DNA of 64,000 nucleotides from an uncultured Flavobacteriales bacterium (GCA_913062955.1 CAJXZP010000005.1:40813-104812); one strand, 5' to 3'; positions 36,431-46,806 are shown, numbered from the stretch's first letter. Numbers and translations are program-made. The notes: generated by a model from the letters alone, not told the origin.

Positions 36431-38092
36431 TTATCTTATTGTAACAATAATATTACCTTTAATCCCTTTAGCAGGTTGACCACCTGTACTGGTTTTAATA
36501 CCATCCAAGATAACCACATCTCCTTTACGTAAGTTTTTAAGAGCCACTTTCATTTGTTTAGTCACCTTACTAGACTTTGCCGGAAACGAAATATATTTTC
36601 CTTTTACTGGAACCTTCATGGTAAAAGCAGTCACCTTTACTTTTAATGATTCATCATTTAGTAAAAAGTTCTCCAACTTAGCGGTAACTCTACCCGAAGC
36701 CAAAACCTGCGCTTTGGTTGTACTTCCTGAACCAGCAATGGTCGCAAATTTTGGAGTTGCTGGTGGAATTGGTTCTACTCTAAATTTTCGAGGTTCACCA
36801 ATTTTCATTTTAGAACCATCTTCTCGAGTAACATATACAGAAATCATACATTCTCTACCTTGCCCGGGCTTAACAATGTACTTCCCGTTAGAACCTGTTT
36901 TTGTTGCATTGGTCACTTGAATGTCAATTTTACTTGCAGAGAAACCTGCTGCGGATACTTCCACATCATTTTTGGCACCTCTATAAAAAACATTCATTTT
37001 AACTGGAGACACCACTGCGGAAGCCTTGGCTGCAATAAAGGTACTTTCAAAAGGGTATAAATCAAATTCATCGGTACCCGCTTTAGGAACTCTAATAATT
37101 CCACCCCACTTTTGTTCACCTTCGCTTGTTGGTTTGAAACCATAGGTTGCAATTCCATCTTTAATTTTTACTCTTGCCGTATCAAACGGATTGGATACGG
37201 TCCAGTCCTTACTTGCTTTACCGGCAGTATCTAGACCCGCTCCAACCACAACTTGTGGGTTTTGAGTGGTACTATATGCAGCCACAATCAATTCGGCTTT
37301 AAACGAATCTCCCAAAACAATATAACTAGACTTAGGAATAACCTTCACCTCTACTTTATCAAAATCATAAGTAGCAGTGGTAATATTGTCCATCAATAAA
37401 CCAAGAGCCATGGACTCTGAATTCTTCACTTGATTTTGAAACATGGTTATATCCGTAATAACAGCGGCAATAGGTGCGTGATAAAAATGTGCAATATGCC
37501 AAGGTTCAGAATCTCCATCATGGTTAACTCCATCTTCGTATACAAAATGAATTCCATCCAAAGATGCTCTTTCATTTGCAGGAAATTGGTTTAACAAAAT
37601 GTCCTCCCATTCCGAGATTTTTCGTTTCATTTCGATCATTGTCCATTCCCCATCTTTAGGGTTTACCTCATCAGGACCTAATAAAATAGCTTGACCAGCA
37701 TCAATATCACCCAATGCTTGAACAGTATCTAAGGTCATCCAATCTGTATTCCCTTCCAAAGTTGCAGGATCATAACCTTCCACTTTGGCCATGATATGCT
37801 TTTTTAAGTTTTCTAAATAGCTATCTAATTCCTTAGATGCTTGATGCACATTTTTTGCTTTATTGAAGAATGGCAATACCTTGGTTTCATTTAATCCATT
37901 TTGAACAGAAAACTCCGCCATTGTTGCATCATTCTTTTGAGAAAACGCAATATTGGTTTTCTTCATCGCACCGTTAATTACCACAAAGGAATTCAGTACC
38001 GATTTTGTAACATTCATTGCCAAAAGAGCAAGAAGAACTAGGTACATCATACCAATCATCTTATCCCTTGGGCTTTGTTTACCTCCAGCCAT
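36431..38092 (-). CDS. gldM: Type IX secretion motor protein GldM (PorM)
   Basis: A 553-residue inner-membrane protein with one N-terminal helix (about 14-34, MMYLVLLALLAMNVTKSVLN) and a long periplasmic part of stacked Ig-like domains reaching towards the GldK/GldN ring. With GldL it forms the proton-driven motor for secretion and gliding. The start MAGGKQSPRDKMIGMMY is typical of GldM. The length is close to that of F. johnsoniae GldM. It lies between gldL and gldN. Confidence 0.95.
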   Translation of the reverse strand: MAGGKQSPRDKMIGMMYLVLLALLAMNVTKSVLNSFVVINGAMKKTNIAFSQKNDATMAEFSVQNGLNETKVLPFFNKAKNVHQASKELDSYLENLKKHIMAKVEGYDPATLEGNTDWMTLDTVQALGDIDAGQAILLGPDEVNPKDGEWTMIEMKRKISEWEDILLNQFPANERASLDGIHFVYEDGVNHDGDSEPWHIAHFYHAPIAAVITDITMFQNQVKNSESMALGLLMDNITTATYDFDKVEVKVIPKSSYIVLGDSFKAELIVAAYSTTQNPQVVVGAGLDTAGKASKDWTVSNPFDTARVKIKDGIATYGFKPTSEGEQKWGGIIRVPKAGTDEFDLYPFESTFIAAKASAVVSPVKMNVFYRGAKNDVEVSAAGFSASKIDIQVTNATKTGSNGKYIVKPGQGRECMISVYVTREDGSKMKIGEPRKFRVEPIPPATPKFATIAGSGSTTKAQVLASGRVTAKLENFLLNDESLKVKVTAFTMKVPVKGKYISFPAKSSKVTKQMKVALKNLRKGDVVILDGIKTSTGGQPAKGIKGNIIVTIR

Positions 38093-38132
38093 AGTTTAGT
38101 TTCTTTAAACTTTTAATAAATAAATTAAACTA

Positions 38133-38954
38133 TTACGAACGATTAACGTTCATAGCTGATAACATGTTTCCGTATACCGTATTCAACGATTCCAAGTTAT
38201 TGGATAACTCCGAGATATTCTCTTTGTATCGTTTCGTATCTTCAACAGAATCACTTAAATTTTCAACCAAAAGTTGCATGTTATTAAACATTTCAGAAGA
38301 AACTTTATTGGAGTTATTTGTTTGCTCCAATTGCATTTCATACACTGAATTTAAAGAAGATAAGTTATCCGAAACTTTCTTCAAGTTCTCCGCATAAGTA
38401 GCTCCATCTTCATTAGAAACAGATAATCCTGTTAAAGCTTCAGCCGCATGATGGTATGAATCAGATAATTCAGATACATTTTTAGCTGCACCTTCAACAC
38501 TTGTTACAAATGTGCTAGTTGCCGTAGCAGCATCCCCTAGATTATTCATATTATTCGCTGTATCGGCAAGATTTCTCATTCCAGAACCCAAACTTTCGAT
38601 TAGATCTGAACCAATCTTTGCCTCTTCCAGCATTAAATCAAGATCTTGTGAAGAAGAGTTTCCACTTCCACCACCGCCTTGAACTCCTCTAGGTTCTCCA
38701 GTATAATCTTCGGCTAACTCTGGGTATACTAAAGACCAATCTGGATCCTCATGCATCGGATCAAATGCAGAAAGGAAGAAAATAATTGCTTCGGTACCTA
38801 AACCTAGTACCAACATGGGACCTGCACCCGGATAATGTTGTAGTTTAAAAAGTGCACCAATAATTACAATGGCTGCACCCCAACCATAAACATATTTCAT
38901 AAAGTTTTTCCAACTTTTACTTCCCGGTTTAAATCCTGTTATTTCCTTGCTCAT
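38133..38954 (-). CDS. gldL: Type IX secretion motor protein GldL (PorL)
   Basis: A 273-residue inner-membrane protein with two helices (about 21-38 and 46-64) and a long cytoplasmic coiled-coil-like tail rich in Ser, Asn and Leu. Glu55 in the second helix (GLGTEAIIFF) matches the conserved glutamate that is part of the proton path in this family. It pairs with GldM. The tail has repeating ENLSxSxE-type heptads. The AIIFFLSAFDP end of the second helix is a family hallmark. Confidence 0.95.
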   Translation of the reverse strand: MSKEITGFKPGSKSWKNFMKYVYGWGAAIVIIGALFKLQHYPGAGPMLVLGLGTEAIIFFLSAFDPMHEDPDWSLVYPELAEDYTGEPRGVQGGGGSGNSSSQDLDLMLEEAKIGSDLIESLGSGMRNLADTANNMNNLGDAATATSTFVTSVEGAAKNVSELSDSYHHAAEALTGLSVSNEDGATYAENLKKVSDNLSSLNSVYEMQLEQTNNSNKVSSEMFNNMQLLVENLSDSVEDTKRYKENISELSNNLESLNTVYGNMLSAMNVNRS

Positions 38955-39005
38955 AATCTAAAGATTTTTGTGTGTTATTATTTAATTTTAATGGATAATT
39001 TACTT

Positions 39006-40328
39006 TTATAGTGCGTCTCCCTTAGCTCTACCTAGGTAAGACATTACATTTCTGAAACCAATGTAACATTTTGCAGTATCTTGATACTCATATGAACGGA
39101 CACCTACTCCTAGGTAATAGCCCACATCTTTCCAAGAACCACCTCTAATTACTTTTCTTTTATATACTGGCTGATCATCATCCGCAGCATCATATTGGTA
39201 ATCTGCATTCATATCATGTCCAAACTCATAAGCGGATTCCATAAATGCGTTATTGGTCCATTCCGAAACATTACCTGACATACAGAATAATCCATAATCA
39301 TTTGGTGAATAGGAATAAACATCAACGGTTTGGAAACCTCCGTCATCCACATAGTTTCCTCTTAACGGCTTAAAATTGGCCAGGAAACAACCGGCATCAT
39401 TTCTAATATACGGTCCACCCCATGGGTATTGACTTACACTTAGTCCACCACGTGCCGCATATTCCCATTCAGATTCCGTAGGTAATCTAAAATCTTGTAC
39501 CAATGGCAATCCAGCCATATCCAGAGCATCGTTAAAATAACGAGTTCTCCAATGACTAAAAGCTTTTGCTTGTTTCCAAGTTACCCCAACTACCGGGTAA
39601 TTGTCATATGCAGGATGCCAAAAATACATTTGCGCCATTGGCTCATTATATGAATATGAAAAATCCGCAATCCATGCTAAAGTATCTGGATAAACATCCA
39701 CCTCATCATCTCTAATAAAGTCGGCTCTTGAATACTGATAATCATCTTGAGAATAATGACGTTGTCTTCCTTTTTTCGCAGCAGCTTTATAATCAATCCA
39801 GCTGTATTGAAATCTTAATTTGGTAACATCAATATGTTTTTTCCCATAATAACGATCACTTTCTGAATAAAACATGGGATCTAAAGCATCCAAAATATCT
39901 TCATTTCCATCTCGACCACCCTCCCAAGGGATTTCATAATCCCAACGAATTTTAGGCTCATCCAAATCGTTTCCATATTGATCTGTCACAATACCGAATT
40001 CCGTTTCTTCATATTCGAGCAAGTAAGTACGTGCAATTGAATCTTTCACCCAGTACACAAACTGTCTATATTCATTATTGGTAATTTCAGAATCATCTAC
40101 ATAAAATGCAGCGACAGAAACTGTACGAGAAATGGCCACATTTGCATACGGCACATCTTGATCGTTCTCTCCCATAACAAAACTTCCCATTGGAACATAG
40201 GCCATCCCATAGGGATCTATATCAAACCAAGCTGGTCTATTCTGGACTCCCGTAAGTTGTCCACCATCACCTGATGCACAAGAGGCCATGAAGGTCGCTA
40301 TTGTTAAAATTAATAATAATCTATTCAT
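39006..40328 (-). CDS. gldK: Type IX secretion lipoprotein GldK (PorK)
   Basis: An outer-membrane lipoprotein with a SUMF1-like fold that forms the periplasmic ring with GldN. I start it at the ATG at 40328 (MNRLLLILTI), which places lipobox Cys17 (FMASC) correctly; eight more codons are open upstream but would extend the signal peptide. Landmarks are AYVPMGSFVMGEND, RLPTESEWEYAARGG, CMSGNVSEWTNN and VIRGGSWKDVGYYLGVG. It resembles the gldJ product in fold but is longer between the N-terminal and central parts. First gld gene after porP. Confidence 0.94.
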   Translation of the reverse strand: MNRLLLILTIATFMASCASGDGGQLTGVQNRPAWFDIDPYGMAYVPMGSFVMGENDQDVPYANVAISRTVSVAAFYVDDSEITNNEYRQFVYWVKDSIARTYLLEYEETEFGIVTDQYGNDLDEPKIRWDYEIPWEGGRDGNEDILDALDPMFYSESDRYYGKKHIDVTKLRFQYSWIDYKAAAKKGRQRHYSQDDYQYSRADFIRDDEVDVYPDTLAWIADFSYSYNEPMAQMYFWHPAYDNYPVVGVTWKQAKAFSHWRTRYFNDALDMAGLPLVQDFRLPTESEWEYAARGGLSVSQYPWGGPYIRNDAGCFLANFKPLRGNYVDDGGFQTVDVYSYSPNDYGLFCMSGNVSEWTNNAFMESAYEFGHDMNADYQYDAADDDQPVYKRKVIRGGSWKDVGYYLGVGVRSYEYQDTAKCYIGFRNVMSYLGRAKGDAL

Positions 40329-40398
40329 GATATTATGTTTAGTAATCGTCAAAATCTAAGTGGATAAACGTCTTCTTTCTAGTAATATTGTAATCTTA

Positions 40399-41397
40399 CT
40401 ATAAAAACCGAACGGTATGGTGTTCTTCTTCTTTAATTTCAGGGGTAATCGAGAAGCAATATCTTACAAATAACTCGTGTGAACCAGAACTATATTTTCC
40501 AATTTGAGAAGTTGTAAAATCATACGAGTAACCTACCTTTAACAAACCGCCTGCGGCATTTATTCCATTCATTTGGAAATTTGCGCCAAGCATTAATGAA
40601 ATTGCGTCTTGAACTCGGTAATCAATACCTCCCCAAAACTGCTGGTTATATTCCGCTAAAGCACCCAGTGCAAAAGTGGTAGATGCAATATCAGATTTCA
40701 CAAATAACCCTGGTTTTAATACCCACATTCCATTTGAAGAAATCGGTTGTTCGTACAAAACATTTAAGTAATATGTTCTATCAATTTGGTAGTTGAATTG
40801 CTTTGAAGTACCTGATAAAGTTTTTTCACCTAGAATGGTATTAAACTTTGAACCAGTAAGGTGAGTTGAAGACAATCCAACACTTAATTTGTCATCAATT
40901 TTGTAGTATAAACCAAAGTCCAAATCAAGCCCTCCTTCTGACGCACCATTTTCAGGAATAAAAACATCTTGTTCACGTGGATCTGAAGATACCCATTCAT
41001 TACCCAGTGTTTTGGAAATATACCCTAAACCAAGACCAAAACTCAAAGTCCCAGGACCTACACTATATAGCTTGTAAGCATATTGAAGCTTAGCTACCAT
41101 CGTTGTTTCCTGGCCCAGTTGATCTGACATGATTGTCAGACCCACACCATGGTCTTTATTAAAGAGTCTGAAAGGAGATTCTGCAGAAAAAACAAAGGTT
41201 GAAGGCTCACCACCACCAAAACCTACCCACTGCAATCTACCTATCATTGTAGCACAAATAGCATCATGACTACCTACTAATGCAGGGTTTTGATACGCTA
41301 AACCTTGATACTGACCAACAGTAAATTGCGGATCTTGTTGTGCTTGCAACAAGCCTAAACTCCCTACAAACCCCATAAACACAAGTAATTTCTTCAT
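40399..41397 (-). CDS. porP: Type IX secretion outer membrane protein PorP (PorP/SprF family)
   Basis: A 332-residue predicted beta barrel with signal peptide ending LQAQ (residue 20) followed at once by the family start QDPQFTVGQYQGLAYQNPA. It ends with a typical aromatic outer-membrane terminus (HTVRFL, though with Leu last). Being immediately upstream of gldK-L-M-N it matches the porP-porK-porL-porM-porN operon of Porphyromonas gingivalis, which is why I call it PorP. PorP has been shown in that group to interact with PorE and anchor the complex. Confidence 0.9.
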   Translation of the reverse strand: MKKLLVFMGFVGSLGLLQAQQDPQFTVGQYQGLAYQNPALVGSHDAICATMIGRLQWVGFGGGEPSTFVFSAESPFRLFNKDHGVGLTIMSDQLGQETTMVAKLQYAYKLYSVGPGTLSFGLGLGYISKTLGNEWVSSDPREQDVFIPENGASEGGLDLDFGLYYKIDDKLSVGLSSTHLTGSKFNTILGEKTLSGTSKQFNYQIDRTYYLNVLYEQPISSNGMWVLKPGLFVKSDIASTTFALGALAEYNQQFWGGIDYRVQDAISLMLGANFQMNGINAAGGLLKVGYSYDFTTSQIGKYSSGSHELFVRYCFSITPEIKEEEHHTVRFL

Positions 41398-41532
41398 ACT
41401 ACGGTAATATATATTTAATTCAAATTGATGCTCAAAATACAGTCGCTAAAGTATATAAATAATCTTCACTGCAAAAATTATTTATTTTTTCTACATAAAT
41501 TATCAACGCGACTTGTTTAATTACTTACTCAA

Positions 41533-42696
41533 CTACAAGAATTTCCGATAGGTTTTCACCCACAGATCAGGTAGTTCGTCCTGTCCAGCCACCTGGTACT
41601 CAGAATAAGAACATGGAACAATATTTAATCTTCTAAATCTACTGGACTTAGAGTCCGGGTAGGGAACTAACATCCACCATCGGTCTGTTCTCAGGCTTTT
41701 ATAAAAAATAACATCCTCATCTGCGCCAGTTACGGGAACTCTATATTTCAGATAGTTACGATCACTTGGGGATGGAACTTCATTTTTACGATGAACAAAA
41801 CCCTCTATAAAATACCAAATCATTTGCGCTACCAGAAGCGCAGATCTTCCCTGATTATCCAAACTAGGGTTGTATTCAAATACACCAAAACAAGATACCT
41901 TTTCGCTTAATCCAGCATATCTGGTTAATTGACAAGTCTCATCGGGTAATAAACCATTTGGGGTCGACCTATTACAGGCTCCCATATCGGCCGATTGAAT
42001 GGCTGAAACGTCAAAACTTAAAATATCCGAGTTCCGTAAGATTGGTTCTGTCTTACGAATATCGGCTCTCACTTCACCTAAACGAATCTTATCAAAGAAC
42101 AGCTTATCCATTAACCCTAAAATATTAGGAGCTCCGAAATAGGTTTGATAGCCAATATTTGAATAATTAAAAAGAAAACTAGGTTGATGTAAAAGAATCT
42201 GACTCAAATAATTTTCAGAATTAATAGGTTCATCTGACATTTCACCAATATCAAACCGGGAATCAATACTCGTCAGATTAACCAATTGTTCGGTTTTCTC
42301 ATACCCTTGGTATAATGGAATGGTCAAATCCTGACTCCCCCCCATTACTACCACCGTTTTCCCAGCCTTAATCAAAGCATCTACCGTTGAAGATAATGCG
42401 AAATACGTATCTGTAAGGTTCTCCCCTGGTAAAATATTACCCAAGTCCACAATAGAAGGTAAACCTGCAAAGAACAATTGCTTTAATTGCTTACGAATAT
42501 GGTTTGGTCCATCTCCACAACCTTTGTTATGAAGAGATCCACGCTCCTCATTTACGCCAACCAGTACCAACTCAGCATCTGTCCAATCGGGAAAATCGGA
42601 ACCCTCCTCAAAAGAAGTAATTCCGCCCCCAATTTGATCGGCAAAAAAATTGTGTTCCTGTTTTGGTATCGGAGAAAAATAAATTGATATATCCAT
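41533..42696 (-). CDS. Arginase-fold protein with degenerate metal site
   Basis: A 387-residue protein of the arginase/agmatinase/formiminoglutamase fold, usually annotated as formimidoylglutamase. The fold motifs are recognisable, but the manganese ligands are not all kept: GGDHS is GGSQD (His to Gln122), DAHTD is DSRFD (Asp145 and Asp149 kept, His to Arg147), and SFDVDGLD is SFDVSAIQ (Asp229 kept, second Asp to Ser231). So three of six ligands are changed and a normal binuclear manganese centre is unlikely. It lies 15 bases downstream of topA on the same strand, so it is cotranscribed with a DNA topoisomerase. Enzyme activity should not be assumed. Confidence 0.8.
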   Translation of the reverse strand: MDISIYFSPIPKQEHNFFADQIGGGITSFEEGSDFPDWTDAELVLVGVNEERGSLHNKGCGDGPNHIRKQLKQLFFAGLPSIVDLGNILPGENLTDTYFALSSTVDALIKAGKTVVVMGGSQDLTIPLYQGYEKTEQLVNLTSIDSRFDIGEMSDEPINSENYLSQILLHQPSFLFNYSNIGYQTYFGAPNILGLMDKLFFDKIRLGEVRADIRKTEPILRNSDILSFDVSAIQSADMGACNRSTPNGLLPDETCQLTRYAGLSEKVSCFGVFEYNPSLDNQGRSALLVAQMIWYFIEGFVHRKNEVPSPSDRNYLKYRVPVTGADEDVIFYKSLRTDRWWMLVPYPDSKSSRFRRLNIVPCSYSEYQVAGQDELPDLWVKTYRKFL

Positions 42697-42711
42697 TTTT
42701 ACGACTCGCTT

Positions 42712-45153
42712 TTACGCCTTTTTAGTGACTGTTTTTTTTACGGTGGCTTTCTTAGCCGTAGTCTTTTTTGCGGTGGTCTTTTTAGCTACTGGTTTTTTCT
42801 TAGCCGCAGGTTTTTTAGCCGCTGCCTTTTTGGTGGTTGTTTTTTTAGCGGCTGCTTTTTTCGTCTTTTTAGGTTGTTTAGCAATCATTTCTAAACAATC
42901 TTCATACGATAAACTCAAAGGATCCGTACCCTTAGGTAAAATTTTATAATTTGCTTTTTCTAATTTAATATAAGGACCATATCTACCTTCTATAATACGA
43001 AGAGTTTCATCTTCCTCAAAGGTTTTTAATAAAGCCTTTTTATCCGCTTCAATCTTCTCTTTAATTAATACCGCTGCTCTATCGTATGTAATGGTATATG
43101 GATCATCTCCATCCGCTTCCTTAATACTCACAAACATGCTACTCAAGCGAAGGTACGGACCAAATCGACCAATAGCCGCATATAAATTTTTCCCTTCATA
43201 CTCTCCTAACATTCGGGGTAGCTTAAACAAGCTCATAGCTTCGTCAAAGGTTACACTCGAAATTTTTAATGGGGGAATAAGAGATGTGAACTTTGGTTTT
43301 TCCTCATCGTCTACATGACCAATTTGAATCATTGGACCAAAACGCCCAATACGCGCATAAACAGGCTTACCGGTCTCAGGATCTTCTCCTAACAAACGTT
43401 CTCCGGTGGCACGTTCACTATGTTCAAGAGTATATTCTACTTTTTTATGGAAATCAGAATAAAACCCTTCAATCATTTTATTCCAGGATACCTTACCATC
43501 CGCAATTTCATCAAACTCACGCTCTACATCAGCCGTAAAATTGAAGCTCAATACGGTATCAAAATTTTCAATTAAGAAATCATTTACCACCTCTCCTATA
43601 TCGGTAGGGAATAGTTTATTCTTCTCTTTTCCCGTAGTTTCCGTTTTCACTTCTTTCGTAATTCCTTCCGGAGTTACTTCTAGGAAATTATATTCTCTAA
43701 TCTCCCCTTCCGTTGATTTTTTCTCTACATAACCCCGTTTTTGAATCGTTGAAATAGTAGGGGCATAGGTAGATGGTCTACCAATTCCCAATTCCTCTAA
43801 TTTTTTAACTAAACTAGCTTCCGAATATCTTGGAGGATGCAGGGTAAAACGTTGTACCCCTTGCCCTGTAATTAAAGAAAGGTTTTCCCCTACACTCATG
43901 GCAGGTAGCATTCCTGAATCCGAAGAAGATTCTGAGTCCTCATCTTCAGATATTTGATACAATTTCAAGAATCCATCAAACTTAATCACCTCACCTTGGG
44001 CTACAAACAACTTATCCGCTAAACTAACGGCAATTTTCACTGTAGTTTTTTCCAATTGCGCATCCGCCATTTGCGATGCAATGGTTCTTTTCCAAATCAA
44101 AGAGTATAAACGCTCTTCGTTCCTATCTCCACCTACAGAATCTTTATCTAAGTAGGTTGGACGAATGGCCTCGTGAGCCTCTTGTGCTCCTTTCGATTTT
44201 GTGGCGAATTTTCTTGGGTTAGAGTAATTAGCTCCATACTTATCTGTGATCGCTAATTTAGAACCATCTACCGCAGTATCTGATAAATTAAACGAATCCG
44301 TTCTCATATAGGTAATCTTACCGGCCTCATATAAATGTTGGGCAACCACCATGGTTTGATTTACTGAAAAGCCCAATTTCCGAGCTGCTTCCTGTTGTAG
44401 AGACGAAGTGGTAAATGGTGGCGCAGGAGTTTTTTTGGATGGCTTACTCACCACGCTTTCAATGGTAAATGTAGCATCCTTACATTTTTCTAAAAACGCA
44501 TTCGCTTCCTCTACAGTTTTAAACTTCTCCGAAATAGCCGCTTTGACCACCGATCCATCCTGCAATTTAAATTGAGCAGATACTCTATAGAAGGTTTCTT
44601 TATTAAAGTCACGAATAGCTCTTTCTCTTTCAACGATTAACCGAACCGTAACCGATTGCACCCTACCTGCGGATAAAGAAGGTTTTACTTTTCTCCATAA
44701 CACGGGCGAAAGCTCAAAACCAACCAAGCGATCTAAAACCCTACGAGCTTGCTGTGCTTTTACTAAATCAATATCTATGGTTCTCGGGTTTTCAATGGCA
44801 TTTTTTATAGCCTTTTTTGTAATTTCATGAAATACAATTCTCTTAGTGTTTTCTGGTTTCAATCCTAAAACCTCGCTCAGGTGCCATGATATAGCTTCTC
44901 CCTCGCGATCCTCATCCGTTGCTAACCAAACCATGTCTGCTTTCTTAGCGAGACTCTTTAATTCTGTGACTACCTTTTTCTTATCTGGAAGCACATCATA
45001 ATTGGGTTCAAAATTGTTATCTATTTCAATAGCCACACCCTTTTTCGTTAAATCACGAACATGTCCATAACTCGATTTTACGGTAAATCCTTTACCTAAA
45101 AATCCTTCGATGGTTTTTGCCTTAGCAGGCGACTCCACAATTACCAAATCCAT
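42712..45153 (-). CDS. topA: DNA topoisomerase I with histone H1-like tail
   Basis: An 813-residue type IA topoisomerase that relaxes negative supercoils. The Toprim domain begins DLVIVESPAKAKTIE and includes TDEDREGEAI; the catalytic Tyr282 lies in ITYMRTDSF; AGRVQSVTVRLIVERE follows the family. After the core are C-terminal topoisomerase repeats with GRFGP and GRYGPY motifs instead of four-cysteine zinc fingers. The last about 50 residues are a Lys/Ala/Thr-rich tail. The downstream arginase-fold gene is 15 bases away. Confidence 0.95.
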   Translation of the reverse strand: MDLVIVESPAKAKTIEGFLGKGFTVKSSYGHVRDLTKKGVAIEIDNNFEPNYDVLPDKKKVVTELKSLAKKADMVWLATDEDREGEAISWHLSEVLGLKPENTKRIVFHEITKKAIKNAIENPRTIDIDLVKAQQARRVLDRLVGFELSPVLWRKVKPSLSAGRVQSVTVRLIVERERAIRDFNKETFYRVSAQFKLQDGSVVKAAISEKFKTVEEANAFLEKCKDATFTIESVVSKPSKKTPAPPFTTSSLQQEAARKLGFSVNQTMVVAQHLYEAGKITYMRTDSFNLSDTAVDGSKLAITDKYGANYSNPRKFATKSKGAQEAHEAIRPTYLDKDSVGGDRNEERLYSLIWKRTIASQMADAQLEKTTVKIAVSLADKLFVAQGEVIKFDGFLKLYQISEDEDSESSSDSGMLPAMSVGENLSLITGQGVQRFTLHPPRYSEASLVKKLEELGIGRPSTYAPTISTIQKRGYVEKKSTEGEIREYNFLEVTPEGITKEVKTETTGKEKNKLFPTDIGEVVNDFLIENFDTVLSFNFTADVEREFDEIADGKVSWNKMIEGFYSDFHKKVEYTLEHSERATGERLLGEDPETGKPVYARIGRFGPMIQIGHVDDEEKPKFTSLIPPLKISSVTFDEAMSLFKLPRMLGEYEGKNLYAAIGRFGPYLRLSSMFVSIKEADGDDPYTITYDRAAVLIKEKIEADKKALLKTFEEDETLRIIEGRYGPYIKLEKANYKILPKGTDPLSLSYEDCLEMIAKQPKKTKKAAAKKTTTKKAAAKKPAAKKKPVAKKTTAKKTTAKKATVKKTVTKKA
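42715..42870 (-). repeat. Low-complexity Lys/Ala/Thr repeat coding for the topA tail
   Basis: Degenerate short tandem repeats encode units of the type AAKK, TTKK, AKKT and PAAKK. The base pattern makes a false open frame on the plus strand. The repeat number could vary between strains. Confidence 0.8.
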
Positions 45154-45328
45154 ATATACGGTAGTTTAAATGCTCTATCTCTTCATGGGATAGGCTGCAA
45201 ATTAAACAAATTAAAAACGAGATAAACAAACAGCCTTTTGAAAAAACACCCGTTTCACACTGATTAACAACGTGTTAAAAATTCATATTATATTTTTCCT
45301 GCCACTATGGCACATTATTGGTTTTAGT

Positions 45329-45336
45329 TAGTTTTG
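45329..45336 (+). promoter_or_regulatory. -7 box upstream of miaB
   Basis: TAGTTTTG matches TAnnTTTG, 26 bases before the miaB ATG. At the -33 distance the sequence is ATG/TGG, not TTG. Confidence 0.45.
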
Positions 45337-45362
45337 CAGACCACAAAACAGTCAATATTATA

Positions 45363-46799
45363 ATGGAAGATTTATTAGGTCAAAATAAGGTAATTGATGA
45401 ATCTCGTCAAGGGGAAGCTACCATGATGAAAAACGAAAACAGCCATCCCAAAAAGAAAATGTACATTGAAAACTATGGTTGTCAAATGAACTTTTCCGAT
45501 AGTGAAATTGTTGCCTCTATTCTTACCAAAGAAGGTTATGAAACTACCGACAAAGAAACAGATGCAGATTTGATTCTTGTAAATACGTGTTCGATTCGTG
45601 AAAATGCCGAAACTCGCGTAATGAACCGTTTGGGACATTTCAAAAAGACCAAGAAACAAAATCCGGGGTTGATCATTGGTGTTTTAGGATGTATGGCGGA
45701 ACGTATGCGGGAAACTCTTTTAGAAAAAGAGAAACTTGTAGATATCGTTGTGGGCCCAGATGCCTATAGAAGTTTACCTTCACTTATTGAAGAAGCTTCT
45801 GAGGGACGTAAAGCGGTAAACGTTTTATTATCTAGGGAAGAAACGTACGCAGAGATTAGTCCGATACGATTAAGCTCAAACGGGGTTACCGCCTTCATCT
45901 CCATTATGAGAGGGTGTGATAATATGTGTTCTTTTTGTGTCGTTCCTTTCACTCGAGGACGTGAAAGAAGTCGGAATCCAGAGACCATTGTAAAAGAAGC
46001 GCATGAATTATTTGCGCAAGGGTTTAGAGAAGTTACTCTTTTGGGACAAAATGTAGATTCGTTCCGTTGGAATATGTCTAGTAAAGGGGTAATTAAAGAC
46101 GAGTCACTACCTACAGTAAATTTTGCAGGGCTTATGGAAATGGTAGCTCAAGTTTCTCCAGAGCTACGAATTCGTTTCTCTACCTCCCACCCAAAAGATA
46201 TGACGGATGAAGTATTGGAAGTCATGGCCAGACACGAAAACATCTGTAAATACATTCATTTACCCGTTCAATCCGGAAATACGGATATTTTAGAAAAGAT
46301 GAACCGGGGATATTCAAGAGAGTGGTATCTAAATCGAATTGCCGCCATCAATAGAATCATGCCTGACTGTGCAATTTCCACCGACATTATTACCGGGTTT
46401 TGTAGTGAAACAGAAGCCAACCATCAAGATACTCTTTCGTTAATGAAAGAAGTTGACTACGATTTCGCCTTCATGTTTAAATATTCTGAAAGACCTAGAA
46501 CATTAGCAGAACGTAAGTTTGAGGATGATGTTACAGAAGAAGATAAAGCACGCAGACTTCAAGAAGTAATCGCAATACAGCAAGAAAGTTCATTAAAACG
46601 GAACAAAAACCATGTAGGGAAAACTTTTGAAGTATTGGTAGAAGGATTATCTAAACGTTCTCGAGAACACCTATTTGGTAGAACCACACAAAATGCCGTG
46701 GTGATTTTTGAAAAAGGAAATCATAAACCAGGAGATTACGTGCATGTAAAAATCACAGGTTGTTCTTCCGCTACATTACAAGGAGAATTGGTAAATTAA
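45363..46799 (+). CDS. miaB: tRNA-2-methylthio-N6-dimethylallyladenosine synthase
   Basis: A radical-SAM methylthiotransferase that modifies A37 of tRNAs. I start it at the ATG at 45363 ([10 protein letters not shown]); an upstream TTG frame runs through the promoter region. The N-terminal UPF0004 domain has cysteines in [26 protein letters not shown] and GVLGCMAER, which hold the second 4Fe-4S cluster; the radical-SAM cluster is in [13 protein letters not shown]; a C-terminal TRAM domain follows. It is the first gene of the miaB-sigma-54 regulator-lptE-TPR-secG run. Confidence 0.95.
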   Translation: MEDLLGQNKVIDESRQGEATMMKNENSHPKKKMYIENYGCQMNFSDSEIVASILTKEGYETTDKETDADLILVNTCSIRENAETRVMNRLGHFKKTKKQNPGLIIGVLGCMAERMRETLLEKEKLVDIVVGPDAYRSLPSLIEEASEGRKAVNVLLSREETYAEISPIRLSSNGVTAFISIMRGCDNMCSFCVVPFTRGRERSRNPETIVKEAHELFAQGFREVTLLGQNVDSFRWNMSSKGVIKDESLPTVNFAGLMEMVAQVSPELRIRFSTSHPKDMTDEVLEVMARHENICKYIHLPVQSGNTDILEKMNRGYSREWYLNRIAAINRIMPDCAISTDIITGFCSETEANHQDTLSLMKEVDYDFAFMFKYSERPRTLAERKFEDDVTEEDKARRLQEVIAIQQESSLKRNKNHVGKTFEVLVEGLSKRSREHLFGRTTQNAVVIFEKGNHKPGDYVHVKITGCSSATLQGELVN

Positions 46800-46806
46800 G
46801 AACTTG

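Noticed and set aside
42725..42949. Plus-strand open frame rich in Phe, Val and Ala opposite the topA tail
   Set aside because: It is the complement of the Lys/Ala/Thr repeat and so a low-complexity artefact.
45318..45362. Longer N-terminus for miaB from a TTG codon
   Set aside because: It would translate through the TAGTTTTG promoter box; the ATG at 45363 gives the usual MiaB start region.
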